The notes under the pieces: generated by a model
Database searches by the model: none
What the model was told of the DNA's origin: nothing
What the model saw: only the letters and a program-made list of their open reading frames with translations
Part shown: in pieces, positions 14,247-21,025 of the stretch
Numbering within the stretch: position 1 is the first letter of the stretch
Layout: every line of letters starts with the position of its first letter
Made by a program: the position numbers and the translations under genes
Origin: Bacillota bacterium
GTDB lineage: Bacteria > Bacillota_A > Clostridia > Lachnospirales > Lachnospiraceae
DNA length: 33,137 bases
Reading direction: 5' to 3'
Assembly: GCA_023443625.1 (NCBI GenBank)
Contig: JAEZTQ010000002.1
Span: 1-33,137 of the forward strand

Positions 14247-14292
14247 AAACAGCCGCTTGATACTTAGAGGGGTATTGGGCGGCTGTTTTCTT
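14247..14292 (+). terminator. Strong intrinsic terminator
   Basis: AAACAGCCGC and GCGGCTGTTT form a perfect 10-bp stem followed by TTCTTGTT. It should stop rightward transcripts just before the next promoter, isolating the 14349 gene. Confidence 0.75.
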
Positions 14293-14293
14293 G

Positions 14294-14322
14294 TTGTAAA
14301 TACTGTAGAAATATGGTATGAT
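14294..14322 (+). promoter_or_regulatory. SigA-type promoter for the 14349 gene
   Basis: TTGTAA (14294-14299), 17-base spacer, TATGAT (14317-14322), about 27 bases before the start codon and right after a terminator. Confidence 0.65.
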
Positions 14323-14348
14323 ATGGAAAAACTAAGGAGGTACAAATT

Positions 14349-14660
14349 ATGTACTATGATACATTATTTGGCGTGTTAGAAGGACTAGAAAAGGATAACA
14401 ATAAAATCATAGAAACAATCAATGTAATGGAAAAGAACGTTGAAGCGACTAATGAAAAATGCGATAATAAGAATGTTTATTTAGGACATAACGGAAATAC
14501 ATTGTACTACAAGTTGTGGCTCGATAGAAAAGAAATCGAAGGAAAAATATCTTTCGGAACGATTTATCACAGAAAAAGGGCCAGAATACAAGATGAATAT
14601 GAAAAAATCATTGCGGAATTAATAGAAGAGGATGCAATATTAAAACAATTTCCACTATAA
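14349..14660 (+). CDS. Hypothetical protein (103 aa)
   Basis: Not recognised. Soluble and helical at both ends (GVLEGLEKDNNKIIETINVM; RIQDEYEKIIAELIEEDAIL) around a Tyr/Gly-rich middle (VYLGHNGNTLYYKLWLD). It has its own promoter, an AAGGAGG site and hairpins on both sides, so it is a single-gene transcription unit that can be on while the phage is dormant. Function unknown. Confidence 0.75.
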   Translation: MYYDTLFGVLEGLEKDNNKIIETINVMEKNVEATNEKCDNKNVYLGHNGNTLYYKLWLDRKEIEGKISFGTIYHRKRARIQDEYEKIIAELIEEDAILKQFPL

Positions 14661-14669
14661 TTAATAAAC

Positions 14670-14691
14670 GAAGCATCCTTTGGGGTGTTTC
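14670..14691 (+). terminator. Hairpin after the 14349 gene
   Basis: GAAGCATCC pairs with GGGTGTTTC (9 bp with two G-U pairs) around a 4-base loop. The T run is short. Confidence 0.55.
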
Positions 14692-14716
14692 ATAAACGTA
14701 ATGGATATAAATACCT

Positions 14717-14745
14717 TTGAATGTGTTTTATATGCATGATATAAT
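14717..14745 (+). promoter_or_regulatory. Strong SigA-type promoter of a micro-unit
   Basis: TTGAAT (14717-14722), 17-base spacer, perfect TATAAT (14740-14745). It drives a transcript of about 230 bases ending at the terminator at 14951-14979. Confidence 0.75.
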
Positions 14746-14778
14746 ATGCCTAGCTTAATATGCGGAGGTGATTAGCAC

Positions 14779-14868
14779 ATGAGAAATCTGTTAAAAAGTA
14801 TTTCTAAGATTTTCAAAGCCACTTTAAAAGTGGAGTTAAAGTTTTCTCTGGTGTTGCAGTTTAAGTAA
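14779..14868 (+). CDS. 29-aa cationic amphipathic peptide
   Basis: Encodes MRNLLKSISKIFKATLKVEL and nine further residues. Seven Lys/Arg alternate with apolar residues, suggesting an amphipathic helix. The start has a GGAGGTG site at good spacing, a near-consensus promoter about 35 bases upstream, a perfect 11-bp hairpin behind the stop and a terminator further on. Such a compact unit resembles type I toxin or small regulatory peptide loci, but no family was recognised, and the RNA itself may be the functional product. Confidence 0.5.
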   Translation: MRNLLKSISKIFKATLKVELKFSLVLQFK

Positions 14869-14882
14869 TTAAACTCAAACCA

Positions 14883-14911
14883 CTCTTAGTAACGTAATTT
14901 GTTACTAAGAG
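14883..14911 (+). repeat. Perfect 11-bp hairpin behind the 29-aa ORF
   Basis: CTCTTAGTAAC and GTTACTAAGAG pair around GTAATTT. There is no T run, so it is an RNA stability or regulatory element, or an inverted protein-binding site. Confidence 0.65.
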
Positions 14912-14950
14912 ATGTGCTATAGATACACAATATTAAACATCCATCATTTC

Positions 14951-14979
14951 GGGAACTCTCAACAGGGGTTTCTTTTTTA
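14951..14979 (+). terminator. Intrinsic terminator of the micro-unit
   Basis: GGAACTC pairs with GGGTTTC (two G-U pairs) and is followed by TTTTTTAT. Confidence 0.65.
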
Positions 14980-15026
14980 TATCCAAATATATCCAAAATA
15001 AATAGGTGGCGAGGCTTAATGTCAGT

Positions 15027-15058
15027 GAAAAAAGAGAAAAGGCAGCACTAAGCCGCCT
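15027..15058 (-). terminator. Terminator of the minus-strand small-protein cassette
   Basis: On the minus strand AGGCGGC-TTAGT-GCTGCCT (7 bp, one G-U) is followed by TTTCTCTTTTTTC. The stem begins at the stop codon of the 59-aa XRE gene. Confidence 0.7.
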
Positions 15059-15236
15059 AATCTCTGCATAATTCATCAAGTGTTACTTCAAGAGCATTCG
15101 CTAGTTTAATAGCGGTAGATACCTTACATTCGCCTTTACGTTCAATGTCCTCAATAGTTCTCTGAGGAACACCACTTAATTCGGATAAGGCTTTCAAGGT
15201 CATTTGTTTAGCGTTACGAATTTGTTTTAGTTTCAT
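15057..15236 (-). CDS. 59-aa XRE-family regulator
   Basis: Little more than a helix-turn-helix: MKLKQIRNAKQMTLKALSEL, SGVPQRTIEDIERKGECKVS, then a final helix. It is the last gene of a three-gene minus-strand cassette. It starts two bases after the stop of the 56-aa membrane protein, and its ribosome binding site (AGAAGGAAG) lies in that gene's last codons, so translation is coupled. It most likely represses the cassette promoter, whose -35/-10 spacer is a palindrome. A pairing of small XRE regulator and small membrane protein suggests a regulated unit; function unknown. Confidence 0.85.
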   Translation of the reverse strand: MKLKQIRNAKQMTLKALSELSGVPQRTIEDIERKGECKVSTAIKLANALEVTLDELCRD

Positions 15237-15238
15237 GA

Positions 15239-15409
15239 CTACTTCCTTCTGTTAATGATGTAGTTATACGCAATTGACACGGCAGCTATAATAACGACTA
15301 TAATAACGATAATATCTAGTACAGCCAAAGAAGTATAATCGATATTAATGAGAGCCATTAAACAAGCTATTAAGCACACTACATACATAGATTTGGTATT
15401 GTTTTTCAT
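15239..15409 (-). CDS. 56-aa membrane protein with two transmembrane segments
   Basis: Two apolar segments (about residues 8-20, MYVVCLIACLMAL; and 30-46, LDIIVIIVVIIAAVSIA) separated by a short loop, with basic ends (MKNNTK and NRRK). It should be an inner-membrane hairpin protein. No family recognised. It is the middle gene of the minus-strand cassette and couples to the XRE gene. No clear ribosome binding site is seen at its own start, so it may depend on readthrough from the 34-aa gene past the hairpin at 15434-15460. Confidence 0.65.
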   Translation of the reverse strand: MKNNTKSMYVVCLIACLMALINIDYTSLAVLDIIVIIVVIIAAVSIAYNYIINRRK

Positions 15410-15433
15410 AAGCTATTGGAGTATACTATTGGT

Positions 15434-15460
15434 AAGGAAGGGGCTTTCGCCCCAAACCTT
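15434..15460 (-). promoter_or_regulatory. GC-rich hairpin between the two membrane-peptide genes
   Basis: GGGGC-GAAA-GCCCC with an outer AAGG/CCTT helix. It starts at the stop of the 34-aa ORF. The T-rich tail is poor, so partial termination or RNA stabilisation is likely; it would set a ratio between the first gene and the later two. Confidence 0.65.
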
Positions 15461-15563
15461 ATTTTTGCTCTTTGTCCTTTGAGTTTCGTCTTATCCAGTA
15501 GAGGGCCATTCCACTGTAGGCGATAATTTGAAGGACTTTTATTATGTAGTCTAGTATACTCAC
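15459..15563 (-). CDS. 34-aa single-span membrane peptide
   Basis: MSILDYIIKVLQIIAYSGMA then LYWIRRNSKDKEQK: one transmembrane helix (about residues 4-24) and a charged C-terminal tail. GTG 15563 follows AAAGGAGGTG, an ideal site. The size and layout recall type I toxin or holin-like peptides, but no family match can be claimed. It is the first gene behind the strong promoter at 15590-15618. Confidence 0.65.
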   Translation of the reverse strand: MSILDYIIKVLQIIAYSGMALYWIRRNSKDKEQK

Positions 15564-15589
15564 TTTGTTCACCTCCTTTCTATGTATTA

Positions 15590-15618
15590 ATTATACCACG
15601 CTACGACGTGGAAGTCAA
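15590..15618 (-). promoter_or_regulatory. Strong promoter of the minus-strand cassette, with operator-like palindrome
   Basis: Minus strand TTGACT (15618-15613), 17-base spacer, perfect TATAAT (15595-15590). The spacer is almost filled by the inverted repeat CCACG-CTACGA-CGTGG (15596-15611), a likely operator, possibly for the 59-aa XRE protein made by the same cassette. Confidence 0.8.
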
Positions 15619-15652
15619 CATATATTTTGTATTATTTCAAATAAATTTAACC

Positions 15653-15679
15653 AAAGCATCCAGTGAATGGGTGCTTTTT
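15653..15679 (+). terminator. Intrinsic terminator upstream of the zinc-ribbon gene
   Basis: AAAGCATCC pairs with GGGTGCTTT (9 bp, one G-U), with the run TTTTT overlapping the stem end. It would stop rightward readthrough from the small-unit region. Confidence 0.65.
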
Positions 15680-15707
15680 CTTATGTATTAAAAGAATAGG
15701 AGGATAT

Positions 15708-16016
15708 ATGAAAGATACTGGATATTTAGCATTAAAGTGTTTGGAGTGTGGAATGATTAGTGTATTTCCTTCTCGAACAGCAGATGGAACTACATGTTTA
15801 GACTGTGAAGGGTATACGGTTCCGATTGGATACGCAATGATAAAGAAACCTAAAGTAAGAAGCATAACAGTGGCAGTGTCAGCAGATGTATCAGAGATTA
15901 ATAATGCGATAATTAAGCTAAATGAAGCGGCTACCAAGGCAAAGGAATTAAAAGATTTACTAAGAGGTATTGCAGAAACTGACATTATCATGCGAATAGA
16001 CACAAGGATAAGTTAA
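15708..16016 (+). CDS. Small zinc-ribbon phage protein (102 aa)
   Basis: Two cysteine pairs near the N-terminus (CLEC at about 11-14, CLDC at about 30-33) form a probable zinc ribbon. The C-terminal half is one long helix (VSEINNAIIKLNEAATKAKELKDLL). ATG 15708 is preferred to an upstream GTG because AGGAGGATAT precedes it. Its stop touches the HNH start (TAAATG). A role with HNH at the DNA end-processing step is possible; the family was not recognised. Confidence 0.7.
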   Translation: MKDTGYLALKCLECGMISVFPSRTADGTTCLDCEGYTVPIGYAMIKKPKVRSITVAVSADVSEINNAIIKLNEAATKAKELKDLLRGIAETDIIMRIDTRIS

Positions 16017-16427
16017 ATGCCAATATATAAGCGCTGTAGCCGATGCGGTAATAGATTATCCAGTGGAACAAAGTGCCCATGCTTGAAGGAGAGACATAAG
16101 GAATATGATAAGTATTACCGTGATAAAAAAGCAGATGCATTTTACCACAGCAAGGAATGGGAACTAACCAGGATAAGAGTTCTTGCCTTAGATAAAGGAA
16201 TAGATGTATATATCTACATGACTACTGGTGAGGTAGTATTAGCTGATGCAGTTCATCATATTGAGCCATTAAAAGATAATTGGGATAGAAGATGTGACCT
16301 AGATAACCTTATAAGCCTATCAAGCGATACACATAGTATGATAGAGGCTTTATATAAAAAGGACAAGCAAGGAACAATGGTGATGTTATACGATATGTTA
16401 AGGAGGTATAGGAATGAAATGCGATAG
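16017..16427 (+). CDS. HNH endonuclease (packaging-associated)
   Basis: 136 residues. The N-terminus has a Cys cluster (CSRCGNRL...CPC) that probably binds zinc. The HNH core is visible as ADAVHHIEPLKD (His-His near 80), the central DNLISLSSDTHSMIE segment (Asn and His). HNH proteins directly before cos and the terminase genes in HK97-like phages work with terminase in cos cleavage, and the order here is the same. It begins one base after the preceding stop, with no strong ribosome site of its own, so translation is coupled. Confidence 0.92.
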   Translation: MPIYKRCSRCGNRLSSGTKCPCLKERHKEYDKYYRDKKADAFYHSKEWELTRIRVLALDKGIDVYIYMTTGEVVLADAVHHIEPLKDNWDRRCDLDNLISLSSDTHSMIEALYKKDKQGTMVMLYDMLRRYRNEMR

Positions 16428-16572
16428 TAAAGAAACAGATAGGCTATTAGAACAACAAGGTTACAGCAAAGAACAGATAAACAATATGTATAAGAATTTT
16501 GTAATGGGATTCGATGGATCTAAATTGCCATCTATTGGAGTGACAATAAAGATAGAAGCATTGAAGTTATAA
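16414..16572 (+). CDS. Hypothetical small protein (52 aa)
   Basis: MKCDSKETDRLLEQQGYSKE and 32 more residues. An AGGAGG site lies seven bases upstream, inside the HNH gene; the two genes overlap by 14 bases in different frames. Soluble, no recognised motif. The site and the coupling to HNH make it a real gene in all likelihood. Confidence 0.65.
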   Translation: MKCDSKETDRLLEQQGYSKEQINNMYKNFVMGFDGSKLPSIGVTIKIEALKL

Positions 16573-16726
16573 TTTGACCACACAGACTATTGCGTATTCC
16601 GAGGATGATACTACTAAAAGGGGGAGGGGCGGTCAAAATTGTTTCTAACGATGTTGCAACACCGCAAGCCTAGTATTCCTCACGCAAAATTCTAAATTGA
16701 AATAAAAAGTTGGCAAAGGAGGGAGA
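16573..16726. other. Candidate cos (DNA end) region
   Basis: A non-coding gap between HNH and the small terminase, the usual place of cos. It holds an unusual purine block GGGGGAGGGGCGGTCAAAA (16620-16638) and two inverted repeats: TTTGACC (16573-16579) with GGTCAAA (16631-16637), and TTGCGT (16590-16595) with ACGCAA (16682-16687). These could be terminase and HNH binding and nicking sites. Exact cut positions cannot be read. Confidence 0.55.
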
Positions 16727-16729
16727 TTG

Positions 16730-17209
16730 ATGTCAAGACAGCGTAAACCAGTAGATATGCAAAAAGGTAATTTAACCGTTCTGCAGCAAGAGAAAAAGCG
16801 GCTCGAAGAAGAATACATAAGGACTGGAAAAGATCAATTGAAGTATCCTCCGATATGGCTAATTGATGATATTGCCAAGAAAGAATTCAAGAGAATTGTT
16901 AAAGAATTAAAAGGAATTAATGTGATTGGTAACCTAGATGTGAATAATTTAGGTGCATATTGTAATGCTTTTTCAAATTATATTCATGTTACGGAGCAAC
17001 TTAACGGACAAGATTATTATATTGCCAGGGAGACCAGAACAGGAGCTATTGTTGTAAAAAATCCATTAGTTGATATTCAAACAAATTACGCTACTGAAAT
17101 GAGAAAATTTGCATCCCTATGTGGCATGACAATTGATAGCAGATTGAAAGCAGCTACCATTAAAATTGATAAGCAGCAAGAGACTATATCTTCTAAGTTC
17201 GGCATATAG
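16730..17209 (+). CDS. terS: Terminase small subunit (P27 family)
   Basis: 159 residues matching the P27-type small terminase: LKYPPIWLIDDIAKKEFKRIV, NLGAYCNAFSNYIHVTEQL, and the C-terminal MRKFASLCGMTIDSRLKAATI. It recognises phage DNA at cos/pac and presents it to the large subunit. ATG 16730 follows AAAGGAGGGAG; a TTG three bases earlier is less likely. The candidate cos region is immediately upstream, and the large subunit follows after 11 bases. Confidence 0.92.
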   Translation: MSRQRKPVDMQKGNLTVLQQEKKRLEEEYIRTGKDQLKYPPIWLIDDIAKKEFKRIVKELKGINVIGNLDVNNLGAYCNAFSNYIHVTEQLNGQDYYIARETRTGAIVVKNPLVDIQTNYATEMRKFASLCGMTIDSRLKAATIKIDKQQETISSKFGI

Positions 17210-17220
17210 GATGTGATTTT

Positions 17221-19026
17221 ATGACTATAAAAGAACAACTGATAGAGTATGTCAATAAATGTCTTAATGATATAAGGGTAAGCGAATATGAGGATTACAT
17301 ATCATGCCTGAAACATAAATGGGCATGCCAAAGATTTTTGAATGATCTAAAAAAATCAGAAGCTAGAAATACTTTGGCGGATCCTTTTCCTTATGTCTGG
17401 AATGAAGAAGAAGCTCAGAAGATAGTTGACTGGTTTGCTCTACTAAGGCATAGCAAAGGAGTTTTATCCGGACAACCTATCATTTTAACTATGTCACAAA
17501 AATTTGACTTATGCCAGCTATACGGTTGGAGGCATGAGAAAACAGGATACAAAAGATTTAAAAAGTCATTTAAAGAAGTTGCCAGAAAGAATGCAAAATC
17601 TCAAGAAGAAGCAGGAGTTGCTTTGTATGAGATATCCACTCAGTCAGTAAAAAATAACGAGGCATATGAATATTACACAGCAGGGACGAAGAGCCAACAG
17701 TCAAGAATAGTTTTTAATGAATGTAAGTTAATGCTGAGAGGTTCGCCACTTAGAACAAAGTTCAAGATTACAAACGATCTGATCGAGTATAAACCAACAA
17801 ATTCTTTTATTAGACCTCTAAATAAAGATGATGTTGACAATGGTGACGGTTCTAACCCAGCAGGACTTATCCTTGACGAATACCATCAACATAAGACTAC
17901 CGGCTTTTACGATTTGGGATTAGGATCAAACACAAAAGAACCACTATTAATGATTATAACCACTGCGGGTAAGGACTTAACCTATCCTTGCTATGTTCAA
18001 GAGTATACATACTGCAGCAAGATATTGGATCCGAATGTCGATGTTTGGAATGATGAGTACTTTATAGATATATATGAACTTGACGAAGCTGACTATAAAG
18101 AGATCACTAAGATAGCTGATGAAAGATTATGGTTCAAAGCCAACCCGATCCGTATGACCTACAAAGAAGGTCAGGAGAAAATCCGTGGTGAGTATAAAAT
18201 AGCCAAGGAAATTCCTGAGAAGATGACTGCCTTCCTCACCAAGTGCCTTAATATTTGGGTACAAGCTAAAGAGAATGGCTACATGGACATGGCAAAATGG
18301 AAGAGATGCGAGGTTGAACAGCTTCCAATTGACACAACGGGAATGAGTGTATATGTCGGCTTTGATATGTCAGCTAAAATAGATTTAACCTCTGTTGCTT
18401 TTGTTATTCCTTTCCGCACAGGAAGATTTAAAAAGGTGCTTGATAGGGATGGAAATGAAGTAGAAAAAGAAATCATAGGATATATAGTCTATTCTCACTC
18501 GTTCATTCCAAACCGTGAAAAATTGGCTGAAAGAAAAGCGAAAGATAAAGTTAATTATGATGCATGGGAGCGAATGGGTTACCTAACTGTAACAGATACT
18601 GAAATAGTAGACCAGGATGCAGTAATGCGATATGTAATAGCATTCTGCAAAAAAATGCAGTGGCATATTGAGACTTTATGTTTTGATCCAGCTAACGCAA
18701 GTAAACTTATGATGGATTTATCTTCTATGGGATATGAAGTTGAAGAGGTATATCAGTCTCATAAATCTTTAAATGAATGTACCAATGGCTTTAGGGAAAT
18801 GGTTTATGAAGGGGAGGTATACTATTTATTCAATCCATTATTGAATTTTGCTATGAGCAACGCTGTAGTAAAAACAAATAACGGTTTGATTAAAATAGAT
18901 AAGGATGCAGTCAAATTCAAGATTGACCCTGTTGATGCTACATTATGCGCATTTAAATTAGCTTTATATCATAGGTTTACATCTAAGATTAATGATATAG
19001 TTGATAAATTCCTAGAAAACTTTTAG
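17221..19026 (+). CDS. terL: Terminase large subunit (ATPase-nuclease)
   Basis: 601 residues, the packaging motor. The ATPase half has the Walker A-like ARKNAKS (121-127) and Walker B LILDE (216-220). The RNase H-like nuclease half has its acidic residues at Asp382 (GFDMSAKIDLT), Asp489 (LCFDPANAS) and Asp572 (DPVDATLCAF). The P-loop has Ala where many relatives have Gly (RKNGKS), a variant tolerated in this family. With HNH and P27 TerS it forms an HK97-like cos-packaging set. Confidence 0.96.
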   Translation: MTIKEQLIEYVNKCLNDIRVSEYEDYISCLKHKWACQRFLNDLKKSEARNTLADPFPYVWNEEEAQKIVDWFALLRHSKGVLSGQPIILTMSQKFDLCQLYGWRHEKTGYKRFKKSFKEVARKNAKSQEEAGVALYEISTQSVKNNEAYEYYTAGTKSQQSRIVFNECKLMLRGSPLRTKFKITNDLIEYKPTNSFIRPLNKDDVDNGDGSNPAGLILDEYHQHKTTGFYDLGLGSNTKEPLLMIITTAGKDLTYPCYVQEYTYCSKILDPNVDVWNDEYFIDIYELDEADYKEITKIADERLWFKANPIRMTYKEGQEKIRGEYKIAKEIPEKMTAFLTKCLNIWVQAKENGYMDMAKWKRCEVEQLPIDTTGMSVYVGFDMSAKIDLTSVAFVIPFRTGRFKKVLDRDGNEVEKEIIGYIVYSHSFIPNREKLAERKAKDKVNYDAWERMGYLTVTDTEIVDQDAVMRYVIAFCKKMQWHIETLCFDPANASKLMMDLSSMGYEVEEVYQSHKSLNECTNGFREMVYEGEVYYLFNPLLNFAMSNAVVKTNNGLIKIDKDAVKFKIDPVDATLCAFKLALYHRFTSKINDIVDKFLENF

Positions 19027-19041
19027 AAAGAAGGTGAGAAG

Positions 19042-20286
19042 GTGGGAGATATACAAAGGTATGCCAATATCTTAGAGCGGCCTACAGCTGATTTGAATAG
19101 TGATACTTTTCTGGAATGGCTTGGCATGGATCAGAGCAGTAAGAATGTCCTGAGTGAGGTTACTTACTTTACCTGCCTTAAAATGTTATCAGAGACACTT
19201 GGTAAATTACCTGTAAAGTATTATCAAAATACAGACAACGGAAGAATTAAAGCAGCTAGCACCAAAGCCTTTGAGTTATTAAGTATAAGGCCTAACAGAC
19301 AAATGACACCAACAACATTCTGGACGGTAATTGAAAATAATCGCAATCATAAGGGGAACGGATTTGTTTGGATTAGAAAGCAATTCGTTAGGCAAAAGTA
19401 TGGAGGTCATATTGAATTATATGATTTATGGCCAATGCCAAGTGAAAGCGTGTCACTCTTAATTGATGATAAAGGGGTGTTTGGTGATAAGGGTAGGATA
19501 TATTACCAATACGATGATAAGCGTAGTGGTGACACATATGTATTTAACCAGGAAGATGTACTGCACTTTAAAACATGGCTATCGTTTGATGGGATAAGTG
19601 GAGAACCAGTACAGAAAATTCTGAAGCATACCATTGAAGGAGGACTAGAAAGCCAAACCTTTATGAATAACCTGTATAAGCAAGGGCTTACTGCTTCTAT
19701 GGCTTTGCAATATACAGGCGATCTTGAAGATACTAAGTTAGAAAAACTTCAATCCAAATATGAAAAATATCTGACTGGTGCCAAAAATGCCGGGCGGATT
19801 GTTCCTGTTCCCGTAGGGATGCAACTACAACCTTTAAATGTAAACTTAACTGATGCACAGTTCTTCGACTTAAAAAAATACACTGCCTTACAGATAGCTG
19901 CTGCATTTGGAGTAAAGCCAAACCAAATAAATGATTATGAGAAATCCTCATATGCTAATTCAGAGAGCCAACAGCTCTCTTTTTTAGTGGATACAATGCT
20001 CTATATTTTAAAGCAGTATGAGGAGGAAATCAATTATAAGCTATTGACCAGTCAAGAGAGACAAGACGGCTTCTATTTTAAATTTAACGAAAAGGTATTA
20101 CTAAGGGCCGACAGTAAGACACAATCTGAAACATTAAGAAACTTGGTTCAAGGCCACATTTACACACCAAACGAAGCAAGAGATCTCCTTGATAAAGCAA
20201 AGGATCCTTTTGGAGACAGATTATATGCTAACGGAAACATAATGCCGCTTGAAGATGCAGGCGAACAATATAAAGAAAGGAAGTGA
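19042..20286 (+). CDS. Portal protein (HK97-type)
   Basis: 414 residues of the HK97 portal family: TYFTCLKMLSETLGKLPVKY near the start, WTVIENNRNHKGNGFVWIRK, DVLHFK, and FGVKPNQINDYEKSSYANSE in the crown/stem region. It forms the dodecameric gate for DNA entry and tail joining. GTG 19042 follows GAAGGTGAGAAG. It overlaps the ribosome binding region of the protease gene. Confidence 0.95.
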   Translation: MGDIQRYANILERPTADLNSDTFLEWLGMDQSSKNVLSEVTYFTCLKMLSETLGKLPVKYYQNTDNGRIKAASTKAFELLSIRPNRQMTPTTFWTVIENNRNHKGNGFVWIRKQFVRQKYGGHIELYDLWPMPSESVSLLIDDKGVFGDKGRIYYQYDDKRSGDTYVFNQEDVLHFKTWLSFDGISGEPVQKILKHTIEGGLESQTFMNNLYKQGLTASMALQYTGDLEDTKLEKLQSKYEKYLTGAKNAGRIVPVPVGMQLQPLNVNLTDAQFFDLKKYTALQIAAAFGVKPNQINDYEKSSYANSESQQLSFLVDTMLYILKQYEEEINYKLLTSQERQDGFYFKFNEKVLLRADSKTQSETLRNLVQGHIYTPNEARDLLDKAKDPFGDRLYANGNIMPLEDAGEQYKERK

Positions 20287-20291
20287 TAACA

Positions 20292-20975
20292 ATGCCAAAG
20301 ATTTCTATTAAAGGGGTAATCATACCCAATGAAGAAAAATGGATTTATGACTGGTATGAAATGGACTCTGTATGTCCAAAAGATATACAAGATATTATTG
20401 ACACTGCTAACGGTGAAAAAATTGAGACGGTGATTAATAGCCCAGGAGGTGATATTTTTGCCGGAGCAGATATATATTCTGCATTAATGAACTATAATGG
20501 CGAGGTTGAACAAACGATAACAAGCCTTGCTGGAAGCGCAGCAAGTGAAGTCGCAATGGCAGGAAAGTGTTACATGATGCCTAGTGCACTAATAATGGTA
20601 CACAATGTATCGGTTTATGGTGCAAGCGGTGATTACCATGAGATGGATAAAATGTCTGAAATGCTCAAGAAAGCTAACCAGTCCATAGCAAATACATATA
20701 TGGTAAAAAGCAGAATGAGCAAGGAAGAAGTACTTGAAATGATGGATAAAACCACATGGATGACTGCACAAGAAGCCAAAGAAAAAGGTTTAATTGACGG
20801 AATTTTGTTTATGGGTGAAAAAGATACAGATATGACATTTTCCAATGGTCTTGATTGCATGCTAACAAAAGCACAAATAGAACATGCAAAGAACGAAAGG
20901 CAAAAACAGCAATTAGAAGCACAGAAGCAAGAACAATTTAAAAATCAGTTATTAGAGGACTTAGATTACCTATAG
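20292..20975 (+). CDS. Prohead protease (ClpP-type)
   Basis: 227 residues of the Clp serine protease fold used by HK97-like phages to remove the capsid scaffold. The nucleophile is Ser85 in AGSAASEVAMAG and the base His104 in MVHNV; NSPGGD (49-54) forms the oxyanion region. The tail is Gln/Lys-rich. ATG 20292 is chosen because GAAAGGAAG lies eight bases upstream; a GTG at 20283 is less well placed. Confidence 0.94.
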   Translation: MPKISIKGVIIPNEEKWIYDWYEMDSVCPKDIQDIIDTANGEKIETVINSPGGDIFAGADIYSALMNYNGEVEQTITSLAGSAASEVAMAGKCYMMPSALIMVHNVSVYGASGDYHEMDKMSEMLKKANQSIANTYMVKSRMSKEEVLEMMDKTTWMTAQEAKEKGLIDGILFMGEKDTDMTFSNGLDCMLTKAQIEHAKNERQKQQLEAQKQEQFKNQLLEDLDYL

Positions 20976-21025
20976 TCCTTTTTTAATACTTAAAAACAAT
21001 TAACAGAAAGGATGGTACATATACC

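Noticed and set aside
15020..15052. 10-codon frame on the plus strand (MSVKKEKRQH)
   Set aside because: Too short to support; the sequence is explained by the minus-strand terminator.
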